Assembly: GCF_050948175.1 (NCBI RefSeq)
Contig: NC_135201.1
Coordinates: forward strand, 7,812,001-7,876,000
DNA length: 64,000 nucleotides
DNA from: Xylocopa sonorina
Lineage: Eukaryota > Arthropoda > Insecta > Hymenoptera > Apidae
Direction: 5' to 3'
Shown: positions 49,488 through 61,327 of the stretch, in pieces
Numbering within the stretch: position 1 is the stretch's first letter
Layout of the letters: each line of letters opens with the position of its first letter
The notes under the pieces: generated by a model
What the model saw: the letters and a program-made list of their open reading frames with translations, nothing else
The model's database searches: none
What the model was told of the DNA's origin: nothing
Translations under genes and position numbers: made by a program

Positions 49488-52400
49488 TCACCTGGTTGCA
49501 CGAATCACTGATGAGGGCTCAGCAATATTAGTACTCTGATCAGATATAATGTCAACCGTTGTATTGCCTCTTGTGTTCACTGTAGCCGTTGAACACATAG
49601 TTGTAGCAACTGCACATTTAATTACATTTAAATATTGTTGAGTCGTGTCGCTTATATCATCTGGATTTGTGCATTTTAAGCATTGAGCAATGTTCGATCC
49701 AAAGTTACTGAGCACGTGAATATCTGCTAAGCTATTATCGCTTGCGTCCTCGCTTTCTTTTACATAAGACACATCTCGTTCTGAATAGAGAACAGGATCA
49801 ACCATTACAGGTACAGGTGAAGAATATTCGGAAACAATTCCACAAGCATCATTTTCCATCGATTTTTGTTGCTCTTGGAAACTGGTATTTTCTTTCTGAT
49901 CAATGATGGAAGAATTTTCCTCAACTCTAGAGGCTTCGTCGCTGCTATCAATATTTTCTGGCACTTCAGTTATAGCGTTCATTGGCGTACGAGACATCTG
50001 AGACAAATCATAAAATAAGGTTTTTATTTTAACAATATTGCTTGGCCAATTTCTAGGAGTAAGTTCTAACGAAAGCCTTTTGATCGGAGTCCCATTGATA
50101 GAGATATCGGCCACGTGGCGTATAAGATTTCGAAGGATCAACTGATTGAAGTCCATTGTAGAAATGTACATTCGTGGTATAGGCATAACGATGTTCACAT
50201 TCTTGAACGTTCTACGCGCATCACATCTTACAACAGATTTAGTGGTTTGTCTTTCATTTAGGTTTCTTATCTCAAAATATTTGTTGCCTTTCCTAACAAA
50301 TCTGTCTAACGCTTCTCGTTTTATCGGCGTATTTACATCTTTATAAACTGTCGAAGTACACGAATCTGTACTATCACCGCTAAGTTCGAAACTACTGTTT
50401 TTACAGATACAACTTGTATTTGATATCTTTGCTTCTGGTACATTATTTACAACCGCACTATCCCAATTCATACTATTATTTACACGGCGTACGTTTATCC
50501 CCTCTACGTCATTGCTTGTTGGCATGTTGTGAACATTTATAAAAACATTTTTATCACTATCACTGTCAATACTATACATTCTGGTAACTTCGTTATTTAA
50601 ACAATTTGTTTCTACATTTACCTTTAACGTATCGTAGCATTCGAGTGATTTATTATTTACATTACAAACACACTTCTCGTTACATACAAAACATGCCGTA
50701 TTATTCTCTGTACTATTTACATTAAAAGCAGAATCATCACTTTCAACATCATCCTTTGTACTTAAATTTAATATTACTAAATTGCGCATTCTGTCAAGCG
50801 TACGTACAGTATGCGTGTCACTGCTTCCATCGTACGTTATACTACAGGACAACGAGTCGCTATCACTAGTAAAATTAATACTGTCTGTTGAAGTTTTATT
50901 ATTCGTTTCTTCTATCGGCGTAGGATCTACTTTATCTAGTATCCCAGCTCTATCCCGTATCTGCACATCGTTCGCGGCTGCCTTTAAAGCAGAGTATTCA
51001 GGTATACCTAACAGTTTAGGTACAGGTACAATCGTGTTACTATTCGAAACATGCATTAATAAATTATCGTTCACGATTTTAGAACAGGTATCGATTACAT
51101 TCGAAACAATGCAATTCGCAGCTAATACTACATCTTTGTTAGTAACACCAGCGGGAAATTTTGATTGTATATCCTCGGTGAATGATCGACGATTATCTAA
51201 AGTGAGAACACTAGCTGCTGGCTCTTTCAAATAGACGTTCGTATCCTTACTTTCGCTGATACGATCAGTAGACTCCTCCTTTTCTGTGCTAGGAAGATCC
51301 GCAAAGGAATCGTTCCCGCAATCGTCCTCGAACAAAGGGTTCGTTTCTTTGGGACAGGACTTTTCGCACTGTTCGCTAGTGTTTAAGTTACCCTCGAGTT
51401 TGAACGATGGTATCATATTTGCTAAACTCTGTAAGCTTGGCAATTGCGAAACGTTAAAAAACTTTGATCTACTTTTCAGCGATACCGAGGACTCTTCTGT
51501 TTCCCGATTATAAATCCTATCTGTCTTATCTTTTATGTAATAATGAAATTTGTCTCCAAGTGTCATCATGCTATTTATGCTACCTTGCAGCGCACTTTTA
51601 CCCTTCAACTGATTAACAGAGGTCGAGTCAGAAAAGAGGCAACTAGATTGTTGAAACAGCGAGAGTAGTTTTCCTAAATTAGAAGTACTTTTCTGTATAG
51701 GATCGTGTTTCGTCTGTGGCTGTAACTCTATGTTCTCGTTGGTACAAGTATTTGTCCCTTTCTCTGTTGTATCGTAATCTTTGTTAATAACTATCGATTT
51801 ATCGGTTATCGTAACGCAAGTGGAACTTTCTTCGTTTTTATCTATATTTGCAGTTGTATTATTTATAGTCTCATTTCTATCTATAATTTCTACACTTCTT
51901 GCATCCTCTTTATAGCTTTCTACATTCTCGTTACTTCTTGCCGTTGAAATCTCCTCCGAACGAGTATAAATAAACTGATTGTCCGGCGCGTCATCATTAT
52001 CCTCTTTGTGTACCGTAGCAACAAAACTTACATCACTGTCAGATCCCGTTCTAATGGACGCTTTCGCAAAAGTCTTATCTGCGTTTAATTCTTCTGCGTT
52101 AGGACATTTCTCAGGTATCGTTGGCGGACACGTTTTCTCTACGATATTCGAAACTAGACAAGACGCGCTGCTCGTCGAAGTACCTTGCCAATTTTCTATA
52201 GTCTTATTCTCATTGTTCGTTTCTGATTCGGACGCGAACACGTTGTCAGAGTCATCCGAATCAGCTGACTCTGGAACGTTTATTTTCGAACATAAATCGA
52301 CCGTAACGTCAACCTCAGTGGTGGTGATCACGGGTTTAGGCAATGGTACGGTATTTGCTGATTCAACAACCGAAACGCGGAATCTAGATGGCCCACTTGC

Positions 52401-55400
52401 AGAAGTGACACAGGTAGGTGATGATCCAAGGGATGATAAAACAACTGATGATGAAGATACTGGGGAGCCCGTAGAACGTAACGTTTCCGGAACTCGGGAC
52501 ACCACAAACCGACTTCGTGAGGGACTTAGTATCGGACTGGCTACGGGTGAAGAGGCAGGACTAGGGGCTGGTGAACGAAGACGACCTCCGTTGATACGTT
52601 TCGGTTCGAGCATCGATAGTCCAGAATCATCTTTTTGCATTGAGATCATGGATGATAGAGAACATGGCAGTGTTTGACAAGTAAGCGAAATTTTACGGGA
52701 TGTTGTACTACAGAATCTGCTATGATATGAATTATCAAAACCTTCACTATTTTCTTCTAATGTACGATTTTGTTCGTTTTCCAAACAACTGCTTCGAATC
52801 TCTGCTACAAGCTGCGCGTACTGATGTAGGGACTGGGATAAATCGTCCTATTATTAACACAAGAGAAAAATAAGCGGTAATAATGTAAGCGGCTGTTGAA
52901 ATGATTGCAGAACGAACGATACACGATGTTTACTTACTGTTTTGTTGTCAGGCTTGTCATCCAAGTCAATTTTAGTAATACTTCTATTCTTTTTCATAGC
53001 AGTACTGAGGGCCTTTATTCCGGTCATCTCTATGTTATTATTTCGTAAATCTATCCTCTAAAACAATAAAACAGACAACGATTTCAATGTAAAATGATTT
53101 TTGCAGTTTTCCTCCAATATTTTTAAAACCTTCGATATTTACTTGTAGAACCTGATTTATTTCGATAATTTCAGATAACGTGACAATTCCATCGCATGTA
53201 AGATTTGTCGACTGTATACCCAATTGCAATAAGACACGGTTTTTTTTCAGCACATCTTTTGTAATAAATAACAACTCATCCGTCAACATGTTTTTCCCGA
53301 TATTTAATGTTTCTAACGTTTTGGACAATCCCTATACATATATGTAAATCAAGTTAATATAACACAGGTATGTATAAATATACTGAAAGCACTAAGAGAG
53401 AAATTACATACTATAATACGTGCGAAATAGGGAGACGATTTTTTTGTCAGTTGATTGTTCCATAATACTAATATGCTTAAACCTTTACCATCCTTGTCCT
53501 CATTTATTTGATTGATCAGACCCTCTAAGATATCACGTACGCCATCGTCTTGAATGACGTTATTACTGAAAGAGTATACAATATATATTATAATGTACTT
53601 AAAATATAAAGAATATTGTTCATCCCTGGATTATTAATTTTTTCAAAATTAATATCAATTTTGTACTGTCGCGACATTATTTTTCAATGGTATATACCTA
53701 ATATCAAGTAGCTGTATATGATTATTTAACCTAAGAAGAGAACCAAGCTGTATCGCGTCATACAAATTCAGCCCATTGTCTGCTAAGTAAAGTTCTCTTA
53801 TTCCAGTATTCATCTTTAACGCTGCAACTATTAAAAAGAAAAAATATATTGTTATCATATTTTTAAAAACATTTCTACTATTAAAATTAAATCTACTAAT
53901 TAAAATCTACTATTAAAATACTTGTTTCATGATATATACATCATACTTTTATAACTTGTTTCACTCAATTCAAGTACTATTTTTGTATTTTACAAATGTC
54001 ACATATTTAATAATTTGTGGACTTTAGTCAACAATTTTTGTTGCAATAAAAAGTAAGAATAGTTGTACTCAAAGTTGTACTTTGCAATCACTTAAAAATG
54101 AAATGAAAATAAAAAGTAGATCTAAACAAATTATATTACATAATAAATACCTAAGGTGATGATAGATCTTCCTGAAAGTCCACAATTTTCTAATTTAAGC
54201 ACATGTAGATGGCAGACTAATCGTAATGCACGACTCAAGATATTCATGTATTGTTCATTAAGAATTACATCCTTAGCTTCAAGATGTTCTAAACATTCGG
54301 TCTAGACAAATAATGATTGCATTAATTATGTATTAGATAACAAAATCTCAATTTCAAACACACATAGCTAGCATCATTTCTAATTTTCATGTTCTTTGCA
54401 GTCATCCTACACATAATAATCAAAGAGATAATAAAAAAAAGGAATATATTAAACTAATAAGTATATGTACGCTTAGTTTTAATGAAAGTGTAGATGTTAC
54501 GTATACCTTTTTTATCATATTCGCGCATGCCTGCCAGCCATAAGTCTCAATTTTTGGATTGGAGGAAATATTCAAGTGTTTTGCAGATTCATAATACTCT
54601 ATCATATCAAATAATATCACAGCACTCTGCAATATAAAAATGATCCATGATATTTAATAGCATTTTATAATTTATAATTTTTCTACTTTTCTAAGAAAAT
54701 TTAAGAGAATACCTCGTCATTCAAAGATGTATTTTCTAAATCAATTTTATTGAATTGTATTCTTTTAAAAATTTCCTCCAATGGTTCCGCATGATTAACA
54801 TCCAAAGTCTGTCCCTTCAAATTTAATTCTCCACCACGCAATTCAAATGTAACTAAATTCTATACAAAAATTATTATTATTATTATGTAATTGTGTATCT
54901 ATTTTACTATAACATTCTAAAAATTAAAGTTAATTTGAACCTTAAAACTTAAAGCTATCGAGGGAAAGGATTATTTCTATTTAACAAATAATTTTACAGA
55001 TCGAAATAGTTATCACGCATATACCAATATTAAAACAATGCAATTTTACCTCTAGCTGGTTTATAACAGTTTCCAGTGGATCTGAATTATGTTTTAAACA
55101 GGAATCCTTGTACGCTGAGATTAAATCTTTGCAATTCACATTTTCAGCTGTGAACAATTAATCAATATATTATTAGAGTATATAAAATAATCTTTAAAGG
55201 TAACATATTAAAATGTAAAATGACTGATGTGTTGAGAAACTTATGGAGTATATACACTCGAACCTATTGAACAATATACTGCTAACATTATTACAAGAAT
55301 GTTACAAATAGTAATTTTACGATTCCAATTTTGTTATTTGCATTTCATAAATATAAAGTTTTTTAACACGTTCGCTGCGGTGTTCATTGGTGACTCACCA

Positions 55401-58400
55401 AGGTTTTCATTTGTAGCAATGACTTGATCATTAATTAGTGTCTATATTTCCATTGAATGATCACCTCTCTATCACAACAAAGCAAGTTGATAAATTTGAC
55501 CCTGGAAGCAGAGGATCAAGAGGAAATCAACTCTACATCTTTTTCTTCAGAATACACTCATCCCTTGATTTACACTGAGTACTACTTTCATGTAATACCT
55601 TTTTTTTTACATGGTTGATAGTCATGTAAACAAAGTCTATTGCATAAAAAAATATATACAACAAGAAGAGTTGTGTACATTATACAAATATTTATTTTAT
55701 ATATTTGTATAGTGCTAACAAAAAATTAGAAAAATAAATGTACATTTATGTTTGTTGTTATTGCTAGTAAATATATGTTAAAAAGTAGTCTACATTAAAT
55801 TATAATTTATATCGTTAGAAATGTTCGAGTACACTGTACACATTTGCTCTCTTTCTCTCTCTCTCTCTCTCACTCTCACTCTTTCTCTCTCTGTAGCTTT
55901 AACAAATATTATAAAAAGAATTATTTTTCAAAATACAAAATAAGACCATAGAAAATTAGGAACATGTGAACAGAAGAATTATTTATGTATCGTGTAAAAT
56001 GAAAACTGTATCAATCAAGGGATGAATATATAGCCAAATATTTACTTGCATTTTATTTTAATATGGATTACACATATTGTACTTTATAATATGAGTATAA
56101 AACATACACATATAGAAACTGAATTAATCTTTTTTGCACACCAGTTTCTTCTGTATTAAAAAAAAAAAAAAAATTAGCTTCCACTTTTTCTACACGCGCA
56201 ATTCCACAGAGAACGTATTAATACAATAATATAAATAAAATGTCAATAAATGTTGCATAAAAATTATACAGCAATACTAAAAAAACATCATCACACATTG
56301 TAATTTTACCTTATTATTTTGTTACAAAGAGTTTCATTTATGTCTGCTGTAGAATACTTTGAGTACTTGAAGAAGAATTAATATAAATTAGTAATTAATT
56401 GTAAGAAATTATTTATTATGCAAAAATACAATTTTTAGATATACAATTGGTCTATTTTAAAGTGTCTAAGTTACTTTTATTAGTTAAGAGTTTAAATAAA
56501 TACACGTATATATTGCTAGAGTAATTCTTACAGGTTAATTATATATTGTACATACTTTAATATTGCATCAAACTTATAATTAGTATATGGTTCACATTGT
56601 GAAATCTTAAACGTTCTGCATTTGGCACGATCTATAAAAAAACCACTTAATGTCCTGATAATATGTTACTTACAACTATGCAAGTAAATAATTACAGAAA
56701 TTACATACAGTCTGTATGATTTCAATTAATGAAAAAGTTATCTTACCATTACAATTCATACAAATTACAATCGATGGCTTAAATTATATTCTTTAATCAA
56801 TAATCTTACTTTGCTATTACAGAAAAGCATTATTAAAAACAATTTACATATAATTGAACATGTATAAAAAAAAAAAATTCAAGACACAAATAGTTAAAGG
56901 TATCATACAACAAAATGTGTTTTGCAAGCGGAATATAGATATTTATACAATTGAAAATAAAAAGAACACGGAAATAAATGTAAAACTTTTATATTTGCAC
57001 CATTTCCTTGGTTAAGTTGCATAAATATCTGCATTCTAAATATGAGTAAGACTAATTTCAAAATATTTAATTAGAACTCTTTTGTGCATTCAATTGTGAC
57101 GAGTTCTTTTGTAAAGATACAATATTTTAAAAATAAATATAATTGAATGCATAAAAAGTTTGAATTAAAAATTTTCAAAATCAATTTTACAAACATTCTG
57201 TAAAATGATACCTTCGTTCACTTATGTCCTCAATTATAAAATCTAAATCTTACATGAAGAATTAACATATCCGAAAAGTATTAAATTCAATATATAGAAT
57301 GAACTGAATTAACCTAAATGTTACCTTCTAAATGTTTTTATGGAAGAAATGATAATTTTATAAAATTTTATAGGATCAAGTTTATACCTCCCTCTAAAAC
57401 AGATATGCAAAAAGCATTGAACTTAAAATAATTTTATGAAATACAAATCCCTTTTTCATAAACACCAATTGAATTCTTTATCTTATGAAATATACATAGT
57501 TGTTATATCATTTAAATTGTTTATACAGTTTGAAAAGGCATATCGTATAAGTTGTTCACGTTTTAATAAGAAAAAATTGTACCTTAAGCAATACTTATAT
57601 ATAATTCTATTTAGTAAACATTTTGTTACTACACGAGCATAACATATCATGCACGTAGTATTAATTTTCAAGTAATTCTATTGTTAATCCTTTATTTTGT
57701 ATACATAAATATAACATCAACATTGCAACGCTCTATATTCCCAACTATTTTTAATACTCTCAACTGAAAGATAAGTACTGATAAGTACTTTAAAAACAAG
57801 TCTGTAAAATACCTTAAATTATCAGCTCGAGTAGTTGTTTAACTTGATATTAAGAATTGATAACCAACTCTATACCTTTCTAATACATGAAAGATACCAA
57901 CACACAAGTTAATGATTGTTTTCCAATCATTAACGTTAAATCAATTATTATCGAACACGGGTTATTAACATTTATCGATATTGGGGAACGAACCGTATTT
58001 TCATCTGACAAAGTAGATGGCGAAATTATACTTTGATTAAAGTTTGGTCGAACAATGCTATTGACATGGCAAAATTCAACGTTTTATTCGAACGGCAATT
58101 TACATTCCTTCGTTTAGCGGTCGAATTTTGTTGGATCGCAAGCGCATTGTTTAATAAAAAAATAAATCGGTATAATTTCGCGTTAAGGTGATAGAGAACT
58201 TACGTACGAGATGAGAAATGTGAATACAAAGTTGAAACAAGACAAAGAGGAATTTATCCTTACCGAGTTTCCATGGATTGGCCGGTTCCAGATATCCTGT
58301 AATCAAGTGATTGTCATTTGTCGGAAAATTCACACGTCGTGGAAGCTTTTTTTTGCTCAATGCCAGGGAACTTCGTAATTTTCTTCCGTCGATTAGAATG

Positions 58401-58555
58401 TAAGGCGAAAGGGGGACATTGCCTGTACCGAATCGTGATCTCCTTGTAGTGTGCGATATCGTTCTCGGAGGAAGTTTTTCAGGATCGACCTCATCATCCA
58501 AGGTCGTTAGCGAATTCTCGCAGATCTGCGGCATCGAATTCGCTCCCTCGCTCAT
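49488..58555 (-). CDS. Protein phosphatase 1 regulatory subunit 37 (LRR protein)
   Basis: An inhibitory regulator of protein phosphatase 1. The exons, in transcript order, are 58555-58264, 55147-55050, 54859-54713, 54626-54507, 54301-54151, 53827-53698, 53565-53412, 53331-53143, 53057-52938 and 52847-49488. All are in phase, giving 1586 residues. The N-terminal exon carries RRVNF (73-77), a PP1-docking RVxF motif directly before the family string FPTNDNHLITG and an NPW. Leucine-rich repeats follow: FDMIEYYESAKHLNIS, IRELYLADNGLNLYDAIQLG, LVLWNNQLT, LSKTLETLNIG and IDLRNNNIEMTGIKALS. The last exon encodes about 1120 residues of Ser/Thr/Asn-rich, probably disordered tail, longer than I expect for the family. 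Intron 1 (3.1 kb) separates the docking exon from the LRR exons. The chosen start is ATG at 58555. The TGA stop sits inside a consensus donor (AGGTGAGT), so a longer form is possible. Confidence 0.93.
55148..58263. other. Intron 1 of PPP1R37
   Basis: A 3.1 kb AT-rich intron. It contains a TC microsatellite at about 55848-55886 and a string 'ttaacacgttcgctgcgg' near 55364 that resembles the end of a DNA transposon, without a matching partner nearby. A TATCGATA lies at 57973-57980. I see no coding exon. Confidence 0.6.
55848..55893 (+). repeat. (TC)n microsatellite
   Basis: CT/TC dinucleotides with CACTCT interruptions inside PPP1R37 intron 1. Confidence 0.85.
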
Positions 58556-60482
58556 ATTCAACAGATTTCTAACATATTTTTTTTAACAGAAATTTACTCC
58601 GCGCACACACGCACAGGCATGCACATATATAACGCACAATATGTCAACGCGACTATTTCGTGGAATTTGTTAACGCACGTATCGAAGCAAACATCAGCTA
58701 CTCGTATGTTACGTCCGCCATCTTTATTACCGTCTAACAAGTCGGCAACTGTACAACTTCGTTTCACCTAGGGAGGAGCTCAAATTACATTTTATATTGT
58801 CGAATATCCTAACGATTTGTTACATTTTCCTGCGTCCTATTACTCTACTGCCGCTCAATCTGTCAACGACAATTTAACATTATGGCTAATATACGGATTA
58901 CCAAGTACGAGATATCAGCGTGAACCAATTAGATGTGATATTTACGTAGCGATGGTTTATTAATGTTTATTATATACATAATATAGCGTTAAAGATTGGT
59001 AAATATATTGATTGTTTCAATTGAGCTTGACAGTTTCGTTCCAACCTTTGCAACTTCTTTTTTAGTCAAATAAATGTATCGAGAACCTGTTTAAAGGCGC
59101 GTTTACATTGCTTCAAAGAACAAAATGCAACCATGGCACATATATCTGTCAGAATAAAATAGACTTAAATTAAAATTATTAAATTTATATTTCATTCTAA
59201 ATACAAATGCAATTTATAAACGATTTAAATGTAAATTTCTATACGTGTAAAGATGTATATGTATCTTTGTTTGCATAACGAATGTAACATTAACTTGTAA
59301 TGCTAACTTGTTGTACATCGCAAATAAAAAACAGAGAATAAATCCTCAGATACGGTGTAACAAATATTTCAGCGGCAAAAATTGAAAACGTTATATCGTG
59401 AAACGGCATGTCGTTCTATTTGCTTTTGTTCCTTCCTTTTGTATTCAATTTCTCGATAAATACTATTATTAATCGTAACTCAGTGCGATTTATGCTACGA
59501 GTCTGCGTGATGTTACATAAAAGGATTTAAAAAGGTTAGAAATTATGTGTTCGTTCAAATAATCCTGTACAGAAGCTTTGCTGTGCCCTCTACAATTGAC
59601 AGCGATGAATTTAGCAAGTGTATTTACTATAAACATTGATGTTGGTAATGTCAACAGGTGTAAAAAGGCCGTGTTTGATTCTATTTATGCACAAATTCAA
59701 ATCCATTAACTTAATCGTATCGTTCGAACGAATACTACGAAGTATGTCTCAATGACAGACGAATTTTAGCTGTTCTTAAAGTAAAAAGATACAAATCCAT
59801 ACGGGAGGTTAACACTGTAGCACACACTCGAAGTATAATCGACGCAACACGCACGGTAGTTGCGATGACACTGACGCACGACACCCGCGCATACGACCAC
59901 TCCCCACCCCTCTCCACTCCCCACCATCGCATATTCTATAATGCATAAGAGAGAGAGAGGAAAAATAAAATATTTTTGTAATATTAAATAAACTATTTTA
60001 AACATTCTTCTCTCTCTCACTCTCTTTTTCTTCTCCTTAATTTTTCTCTATTTCAACAACATAATTGTTAGTAAATACTGAATATTTTTATAACTAATTA
60101 AATTGTTTAAATATTGAAATACGATGAAAACATTAAGTAAAATTCGAACAACTTGTTTCTAAATGTTTCTAAATTATTATAAATATTTAGTAACACAAAT
60201 TTATAGTAGATAATAAATCTATCTTGTACATAGTCTGTGATTTTGGCTTGAAGTTGTAAATGTATATAGGTACATGTACGTTCGATTGGTATACAATGTA
60301 TCTTTCTTTTCATTGAAGTTTGACAAGCACCTAAGGAGACTCCTTATATGGTAAAATTAAAGCTGCATCAGTAAGGAGTTAATTAATGGAAATTTTTGAT
60401 TAATAAAAAATTTGTATTATACAATGGTGCTCAATTATTCGTATACCTTGTAAGTCTGGTAATTTTGTAATTTTTATTAGAA
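58556..60482. promoter_or_regulatory. Divergent spacer between PPP1R37 and TXNDC9
   Basis: 1.9 kb separate the two start codons, so the genes are head-to-head. DNA near 58600-58760 (PPP1R37 side) is CpG-richer, and a C-rich patch with 'ccactccccacccctctcc' lies near 59898-59917. The TXNDC9 ATG is preceded by 'ttttattag', which resembles a splice acceptor, so its transcription start may lie well upstream behind a 5' UTR intron. No coding exon is supported here. Confidence 0.45.
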
Positions 60483-61327
60483 ATGGAGACCGCTTTGCAA
60501 CAAACAGTTATAGAGGCAACACAATGCGTCGAGAAACAATTAGATGCCGAAATAGAAAAATTGGACAACTTGGATATCGGTGATTTCGAAAAGTTGCGTG
60601 AACAGCGTCTTAAGAAATTGAAACAACTTCAACAGCAAAAGCAGACCTGGTTGTCTTTGGTAGAGTATAATTTATGAACGTGTAATAAGTGAATTAATAC
60701 AATGTTTTCAGTTATAAAAATTTCTAAAGATCTGTATGGAAACAACTATTATAAATCTAACAGAATGTAACTGTTATTTTAGGGTCATGGAGAATATTCA
60801 GAATTGCAAGATGAAAAGGAATTCTTTGAAGCATCAAAAAAATCTGAGAACATTGTTTGCCTATTTTATAAGGATGATTCACCGAGGTGCAAAATAGTAG
60901 ATCATCATTTAAAAATTTTGGCAAAGAAGCACTTGGAAGCAAGATTTTGTAAATTGAATGTAATGCGATGCCCATTTCTAACTGGTAAGTTAAGAATGCG
61001 TTTTTACTTCTTAAATTTGTAAAGATTCAATGCGCTAATCTAAATTGATTGCTTTCAGAACGTTTAAGGATCAAAATCATTCCTACAATTGCTCTTATCG
61101 TCAATAGTAAAACTAAAGATTATATTGTAGGATTTACTGACTTGGGAAATCGTGATGATTTCTCAACAGAAACATTGGAATACAGACTTTCGTTGTCTGG
61201 TGTAATTACGTTCGAAGAGAACTATTCATCAGAAAATAATAAGAAACCATGGTTGTCACAAGTCCCAAAGCCTAAGACCATTAGAGGATCTAATAATTCA
61301 CTGTCTGATGAGTCAGACGAAGACTAA
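60483..61327 (+). CDS. Thioredoxin domain-containing protein 9 (phosducin-like 3)
   Basis: A cytosolic co-factor of the CCT/TRiC chaperonin that affects actin and tubulin folding. The exons are 60483-60659, 60783-60984 and 61059-61327, in phase, giving 215 residues. Residues 1-59 form a charged coiled coil ending in the family string LQQQKQTWLSL. It continues into GHGEYSEL and a thioredoxin fold (about 75-185) with FYKDDSPRCKIVDHHL, where only one cysteine occupies the CxxC region, so oxidoreductase activity is unlikely, as in other members. Next come HLEARFCKLNV, IKIIPTIAL and the near-invariant VGFTDLGN. The acidic tail SDESDED matches the family. Length agrees with animal orthologues (about 220). 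AATAAA at 61412-61417 fits a short 3' UTR. Confidence 0.96.
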
